NCBI GenBank assembly: GCA_035704495.1
Contig: DASSWW010000038.1
Location: 27,387-91,386, forward strand
DNA length: 64,000 bases
From: UBA6022 sp035704495
GTDB lineage: Bacteria; Patescibacteriota; Saccharimonadia; Saccharimonadales; Saccharimonadaceae
Direction of reading: 5' to 3'
Of the stretch, positions 60,253 through 64,000 are shown piece after piece. Numbering within the stretch: the first letter of the stretch is position 1; each line of letters begins with the position of its first letter. The translations under genes and the position numbers were made by a program. The notes under the pieces were generated by a model. The model saw only the letters and a program-made list of their open reading frames with translations, had not been told where the DNA came from and did not search any database.

Positions 60253-60585
60253 CTAATAAGGGATGCGTGGATTATATTCAATCTGTCGGATGAGCTGATG
60301 GAACGCTTCCTCGGGAGGTGTGTCATCGGGCCAGGGCATAAAATCGATAAGCATATACCCGTTGCCGTCACGCTTGGGTTTAAATGCAACAATGACCCTT
60401 GCCGAAAAACGAACTCCTGGTCGAAGTCGTCCGTCGCCAAATTCGTATCCACCAGCTTGTATGTCATCGCATGGCAAGCCGGGTTGTGGAAATGCGTCGT
60501 ACGTCGCCATTCGACATGTGCCTTGCGCAACCATAACAATACCACTAGATGTCATGTATTCGGTAATAGCCGAAATAGGTGCCAT
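60253..60585 (-). CDS. Small protein of unknown function
   Basis: This 110-residue protein has a strand-rich body with G-G-Y-E-F-G-D-G-R-L-R-P-G-V-R-F-S-A-R-V and a Pro-rich segment (M-P-W-P-D-D-T-P-P), followed by a short helix. Cys occur at about 24 and 39. I do not recognise it. The SD TAGGAGG lies 5 nt before ATG. It sits next to the rplC leader, facing away. Confidence 0.6.
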   Translation of the reverse strand: MAPISAITEYMTSSGIVMVAQGTCRMATYDAFPQPGLPCDDIQAGGYEFGDGRLRPGVRFSARVIVAFKPKRDGNGYMLIDFMPWPDDTPPEEAFHQLIRQIEYNPRIPY

Positions 60586-60703
60586 GGTATCCTCCTAAGA
60601 GTTTATAATGTCCGGACGATCCGAATCATTACCATTTAATTTACTATAGCATAAATAGTATGAATACACAATAGTGGCGGTAGTAATACGTACACCTAAA
60701 CAG

Positions 60704-60732
60704 TTGACAACCCGCCTCTGTTGTGATAAATT
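60704..60732 (+). promoter_or_regulatory. Promoter of the rplC operon
   Basis: TTGACA (60704-60709) and, after 17 nt, TAAATT (60727-60732); an overlapping TG-T-GATAAA extended -10 is an alternative. The start of transcription would be near 60738. Confidence 0.6.
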
Positions 60733-60737
60733 TGGTA

Positions 60738-60839
60738 GGTAACTTATTACGTAATAACAACTCGTTCTTGGTGAATTGGCAAGTCTACATCTGTAGAAAC
60801 TGCCTCCCACCAAGAATTTTAAGTGGGAGCAAAAGGGCA
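60738..60839 (+). promoter_or_regulatory. Structured rplC leader with two competing folds
   Basis: TTCTTGGTG (60765-60773) pairs with CACCAAGAA (60808-60816), enclosing GGCA/TGCC and the perfect hairpin TCTACA-TC-TGTAGA (60784-60797). Alternatively CTCCCAC (60804-60810) pairs with GTGGGAG (60823-60829), which covers the SD-like GGGAG 10 nt before ATG. The two folds share 60808-60810, so they compete. This would suit feedback control by a ribosomal protein, as L4 does in E. coli; the ligand is inference. Confidence 0.65.
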
Positions 60840-61454
60840 ATGAAAGCACTTCTCGGTACCAAAATTGGTATGACCCAAATCATCAGTGAGGATGGACGCG
60901 CAGTACCTGTGACGTTAATTCAAGCTGGCCCCGTGACTGTGACTCAAGTCAAGTCTGTCGAAACCGACGGCTACAACGCAGTCCAGGTGGCATATGGTGA
61001 GGGTAAGAACTTGAGCAAGGCCGTGGCAGGACACACAAAAACCGCCAAAGTGACCCCGAAACACATTCGGGAATTTCGTGTTGCAGAACTACCAGAAGGC
61101 CTCTCGGTAGGGAACACGATCGACGTAACAACTTTTAACTTGGGTGACATCGTTGATGCAACCGGAACAAGTAAAGGTAAGGGTTTTGCCGGTACGGTAA
61201 AACGACATAACTTTAATACCAGCAAAGCAACTCACGGTGGTAACGGCAACGTCCGTAAACCGGGGTCGATTGGATCGATGTATCCACAAAAAGTCTTTAA
61301 GGGTAAGCGAATGGCTGGCCGCATGGGTCACGACCGAGTAACGGTCAAAAACCTTGTTGTCGCCTATGTCGACCTTGAAAACAATTTGATCGGCCTCCGT
61401 GGTGCTGTCCCAGGCCCTAGAAAAGGCTTGATTGTGATCGGAGGAAAGGCGTAA
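60840..61454 (+). CDS. rplC: Large-subunit ribosomal protein uL3
   Basis: This 204-residue protein starts M-K-A-L-L-G-T-K-I-G-M-T-Q and shows the L3 core K-G-x-G-F-A-G-T-V-K-R-H-N-F and G-S-I-G-S-M-Y-P-Q-K-V-F-K-G-K-R-M-A-G-R-M-G. The glutamine-rich G-x-x-Q motif modified in other bacteria is Tyr-Pro-Gln. It nucleates 50S assembly near the peptidyl transferase centre. Its stop overlaps rplD by one base. Frames upstream to 60723 are leader, not coding. Confidence 0.97.
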   Translation: MKALLGTKIGMTQIISEDGRAVPVTLIQAGPVTVTQVKSVETDGYNAVQVAYGEGKNLSKAVAGHTKTAKVTPKHIREFRVAELPEGLSVGNTIDVTTFNLGDIVDATGTSKGKGFAGTVKRHNFNTSKATHGGNGNVRKPGSIGSMYPQKVFKGKRMAGRMGHDRVTVKNLVVAYVDLENNLIGLRGAVPGPRKGLIVIGGKA

Positions 61455-62074
61455 TGGCTACTACTACTAAAGCAGCAGCAGCAAGTACTGCTCTACCAAA
61501 AACAGTTTTTGCCGTCGAGGTTCCAAACCATGAACTGCTAAAACTGGCTTATGATAGCTACCTGGCAAACGCTCGCCTGGCGAGTGCAACTACCAAACAG
61601 CGCGGTGAAGTCCGTGGTGGTGGTAAAAAACCATGGAAGCAAAAAGGTACCGGTCGTGCACGTTTTGGTTCATCACGTAACCCAATCTGGCGCGGTGGTG
61701 GTATTGTTTTCGGTCCTCGTGGCAACGAAAACTACACCAAAAAGCTTTCGACAACCAGCAAGCACGTGGCACTTCGCCAAGCGCTGACACTGGCAAACGA
61801 AGCCGGCAAGATTGTCGTCAAAGACATCAAAACAACTGGCAAAACCAGTGAAGTCGTCAAGTTTTTGGCTGACAACAAACTAGACCGCAAGGTACTGATT
61901 GTTGTCGACGAAAAGACCCCAGAGATTTTGCGTGCAACGAATAATATTCAAAATGCCCTTTTGATTCGTAGCACCTATCTGAGCGTCTACCATATCCTAA
62001 ACGCCGACAAAATTGTTCTATCGACAAAATCTGTTGATACGATCAAAACGTGGTTAGCAAAGGAGGAGGTGTAA
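61454..62074 (+). CDS. rplD: Large-subunit ribosomal protein uL4
   Basis: This 206-residue protein has the L4 pattern: a long basic loop (R-G-E-V-R-G-G-G-K-K-P-W-K-Q-K-G-T-G-R-A-R) that reaches into the exit tunnel, followed by the Rossmann-like C-terminal part. L4 also represses its own operon in E. coli, and the rplC leader here offers a possible target. One-base overlap with rplC and 1-base gap to rplW. Confidence 0.96.
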   Translation: MATTTKAAAASTALPKTVFAVEVPNHELLKLAYDSYLANARLASATTKQRGEVRGGGKKPWKQKGTGRARFGSSRNPIWRGGGIVFGPRGNENYTKKLSTTSKHVALRQALTLANEAGKIVVKDIKTTGKTSEVVKFLADNKLDRKVLIVVDEKTPEILRATNNIQNALLIRSTYLSVYHILNADKIVLSTKSVDTIKTWLAKEEV

Positions 62075-62075
62075 T

Positions 62076-62393
62076 ATGACACAAATCAGCGTTATCCCAC
62101 GCGCGACTGAAAAGGCCTATGCTCAGTCGCAAAACAATGTATACGTATTTAATGTTCCACTTACTGCCAACAAACAAGAAATTGTCGCAGCAGTGGAAGC
62201 TCAGTTTGAAGTAAAAGTAGAACGCATCAAAACCTTGGTACAAAACGGCAAAGCCATTCGCTACAGCCGTGGCAAACGTGCTCAACCTGGCAACACAACC
62301 CGTAAGGACAGTAAAAAAGCCTACGTGACGCTTGCAGCTGGTGATAGCATTCAAGTATTTGATCAACCTGCAGAAACAGAGGAGAAGAAGTAA
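62076..62393 (+). CDS. rplW: Large-subunit ribosomal protein uL23
   Basis: This 105-residue protein has the L23 fold: P-R-A-T-E-K-A-Y, Y-V-F-N-V-P-L-T-A-N-K-Q-E-I-V-A-A-V-E, and the loop R-G-K-R-A-Q-P-G-N-T-x-R-K-D. It lies at the tunnel exit and docks trigger factor, also encoded in this window. It overlaps rplB by one base, with the SD AGGAGG ahead. Confidence 0.95.
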   Translation: MTQISVIPRATEKAYAQSQNNVYVFNVPLTANKQEIVAAVEAQFEVKVERIKTLVQNGKAIRYSRGKRAQPGNTTRKDSKKAYVTLAAGDSIQVFDQPAETEEKK

Positions 62394-63232
62394 TGCCAAT
62401 CAAGCTATACAACCCAACTACTCCTGGCCGTCGCGGCATGACAAGCGAAGATTACAGTGACATTACGACTCGTAAACCACTGAAATCACTTGTCAAAAGC
62501 AAAAAGCAGAACGCAGGTCGCAACAATACTGGTCGCATTACCGTGCGTCACCGTGGTGGTGGTGTCAAACGACATCATCGTCTGATGAATCACAAGCTTG
62601 CGCCAGGTACGGTTGCAACCATCGAAGAAATCGAATACGATCCAAACCGATCTGCTCGTATTGCTCGTATCAAAGACCAACACGGTCTATACCACTACGT
62701 TCTGGCCGATACCCAAATGACTAAAGGTAAAGTAATTACCAGCGGTCAAGACGCTCCGATCGAACCTAGCAACCGTATGCCACTGGCAAACATCCCTGTT
62801 GGTTCACAAATCTACGCGATTGAAATCCACGCCGGAAAAGGCGCACAAATGGTTCGCTCGGCTGGCACCAAAGCACAGTTGATGGCCAAAGAAGGCGACC
62901 ACGCACTAGTGCGTTTGCCATCTGGCGAAGTTCGTCGCTTCCGTTTGGAAGCAACCGCCGCTATCGGTGTGGTTGGTAACATTCAGCACCAAAACATCAA
63001 AGTCGGTTCTGCCGGTCGTAACCGCCGCAAGGGTATCCGCCCAAGCGTACGCGGTGTCGTCATGAACGCTGTCGATCACCCACACGGTGGTGGTGATGGT
63101 GGACGTCACGGACCAGGTAAGCCGCCAATGACGCCATGGGGTCAATTGACACTTGGTTACCGCACCCGCCGACGCAAAGACGTTAGCAAAATGATCGTTA
63201 AAAGCCGCCATGAATCAAAGAGGAGGAAGTAA
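62393..63232 (+). CDS. rplB: Large-subunit ribosomal protein uL2
   Basis: This 279-residue protein shows the L2 hallmarks: G-R-I-T-V-R-H-R-G-G-G, P-x-N-R-S-A-R-I-A, and M-N-A-V-D-H-P-H-G-G-G-D-G-G-R, holding the conserved His near the peptidyl transferase centre. The ends are basic, including a final S-R-R-H-E-S-K-R-R-K. The length is normal for bacteria. Confidence 0.97.
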   Translation: MPIKLYNPTTPGRRGMTSEDYSDITTRKPLKSLVKSKKQNAGRNNTGRITVRHRGGGVKRHHRLMNHKLAPGTVATIEEIEYDPNRSARIARIKDQHGLYHYVLADTQMTKGKVITSGQDAPIEPSNRMPLANIPVGSQIYAIEIHAGKGAQMVRSAGTKAQLMAKEGDHALVRLPSGEVRRFRLEATAAIGVVGNIQHQNIKVGSAGRNRRKGIRPSVRGVVMNAVDHPHGGGDGGRHGPGKPPMTPWGQLTLGYRTRRRKDVSKMIVKSRHESKRRK

Positions 63233-63235
63233 CAT

Positions 63236-63502
63236 ATGAGTCGTTCACTCAAAAAAGGACCATTCGTCGACTTCAAGCTCGCTAAAAAAGTGGCGGCGCT
63301 AGAAGCTGATGAGCGTACTATTATTAAAACTTGGGCTCGTGCCAGCACGATTACCCCTGATATGGTAGGCCGCACAATCGCTGTTCACAACGGTCGTATC
63401 CACGTTCCAGTGCCTGTATCGGAAAATATGGTTGGTCACAAACTCGGTGAGTTTAGTCCAACGCGCAAATTCCGCAAGCACGGCGGAAAGGATAAGAAGT
63501 AA
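63236..63502 (+). CDS. rpsS: Small-subunit ribosomal protein uS19
   Basis: This 88-residue protein starts M-S-R-S-L-K-K-G-P-F-V-D and includes T-W-A-R-A-S-T-I-T-P-D-M-V-G-R-T-I-A-V-H-N-G and G-H-K-L-G-E-F-S-P-T-R-x-F. It binds 16S rRNA in the head with uS13. One-base overlap with rplV. Confidence 0.97.
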   Translation: MSRSLKKGPFVDFKLAKKVAALEADERTIIKTWARASTITPDMVGRTIAVHNGRIHVPVPVSENMVGHKLGEFSPTRKFRKHGGKDKK

Positions 63503-63927
63503 TGCCTGACGTCAAACAAACGCAATATACCGTTCGCTCATACGCCAAAGGCGTTGATCAAACTCCACGCAAGGTCAGCCTAGTGGCTGCACTTGTCCGT
63601 GGCCGTACGGTTGCGGATGCACTCGTTATTTTGGAACACGTTCCAAAACGTGCCGCTATGCCTGTTAAAAAAGCTATCGAAAGCGCACGCAGCAATGCAA
63701 CCAACAACCACAGTCTTGACGGCAAAAGCCTTGAAATCACGACATTGTCAGTGACCGCAGGCCCACGCCTGAAACGTTTCAAACCAGCTAGCCGTGGCCG
63801 CGCACTTCCTTTCCAAAAGAAGTCTAGCCACATCCTGGTTGAACTGACCGGTGCTGAAAAACCTAAAAAAGCGGCCGCAGCCACAAAAGTAACTGCAGCT
63901 GACAAACCAGTAAAGGAGAGCAAATAA
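63502..63927 (+). CDS. rplV: Large-subunit ribosomal protein uL22
   Basis: This 141-residue protein shows the L22 core: S-P-R-K-V-like T-P-R-K-V-S-L-V-A-A-L-V-R-G-R, a central hairpin reaching the tunnel and G-P-x-L-K-R-F-x-P-A-x-R-G-R-A. A C-terminal extension of about 27 residues rich in Ala, Lys and Val goes beyond the usual length; such tails are common in the lineage and may be disordered. Confidence 0.96.
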   Translation: MPDVKQTQYTVRSYAKGVDQTPRKVSLVAALVRGRTVADALVILEHVPKRAAMPVKKAIESARSNATNNHSLDGKSLEITTLSVTAGPRLKRFKPASRGRALPFQKKSSHILVELTGAEKPKKAAAATKVTAADKPVKESK

Positions 63928-63928
63928 T

Positions 63929-64000
63929 ATGGGCCAAAAAGTAAACCCAATTAGCTTCCGCCTCCAAGTTCATAAAAACTGGGATTCACGTTGGTTTGCC
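63929..64000 (+). CDS. rpsC: Small-subunit ribosomal protein uS3, first 24 residues, cut by window edge
   Basis: The start M-G-Q-K-V-N-P-I-S-F-R-L-Q and later W-D-S-R-W-F-A match the N-terminus of S3. The SD AAGGAGAG lies upstream, inside the rplV end region. The gene runs off the window and continues the S10 operon in its standard order. Confidence 0.95.
   Translation, partial: MGQKVNPISFRLQVHKNWDSRWFA

Noticed and set aside
1..64000. CRISPR arrays, rRNA genes, insertion sequences and a replication origin
   Set aside because: No regularly spaced direct repeats, no rRNA sequence, no transposase frame, and no dnaA/dnaN-type origin region were seen.

Overview
The window reads as a chromosomal segment of a Patescibacteria (CPR) bacterium, most likely Candidatus Saccharibacteria (TM7). 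This rests on overall gene content and protein style, not on a database search. The sequence shows short intergenic spaces, single-copy information-processing genes, a type IV pilin, a sortase with an LPXTG-like substrate, no biosynthetic operons in 64 kb, many small proteins I cannot assign, and UGA still used as a stop (for example at 46987-46989), which argues against the recoded SR1/Gracilibacteria lineages. The identification as Saccharibacteria is an inference.

Layout. 1-6.6 kb: cell-surface and mixed genes (M1 aminopeptidase fragment, anchored HNH nuclease, Gam-like protein, a surface-protein/sortase/glycosyltransferase operon, FKBP, ChaB, 3-methyladenine glycosylase). 6.6-22.2 kb: nusA, CIRCE-controlled clpC, a membrane HExxH protein, radA, a PIN-TRAM protein, a class A PBP, tyrS, recG, a zinc PLC/S1-like protein and rsmD. 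22.2-24.9 kb: an RNA-rich stretch with two tRNA-Leu genes, two unassigned structured-RNA candidates and an FAD-linked oxidase. 24.9-34.6 kb: a TrmH-type methyltransferase, hisS, pilin, tig, CIRCE-controlled clpP, a PP2C phosphatase and several small minus-strand genes. 34.7-64 kb: the rpoB-rpoC / rpsL-rpsG / fusA / tuf / rpsJ / rplC-rplD-rplW-rplB-rpsS-rplV-rpsC supercluster.

The supercluster is broken at four places by accessory genes: between rpsG and fusA (6 kb, with two clearly paralogous unknown proteins), fusA and tuf (an M16 peptidase plus a second paralogous pair with a Cys signature), tuf and rpsJ (six small minus-strand genes with related 3-prime RNA structures), and rpsJ and rplC (four small genes). 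The inserted genes have their own promoters and terminators.

Two regulatory themes stand out. Many genes have a -10 box ending only 6-9 nt before ATG and no Shine-Dalgarno (SD) sequence, so leaderless transcripts look common. Highly expressed genes instead use SD-led starts, several behind structured leaders: nusA has an attenuator-like hairpin and rplC has two mutually exclusive folds, one hiding the SD. CIRCE boxes tie clpC and clpP into one HrcA-type heat-shock regulon, and ClpC carries the LGF loop for docking ClpP. The beta-prime subunit of RNA polymerase has lost the cysteines of both conserved zinc sites.
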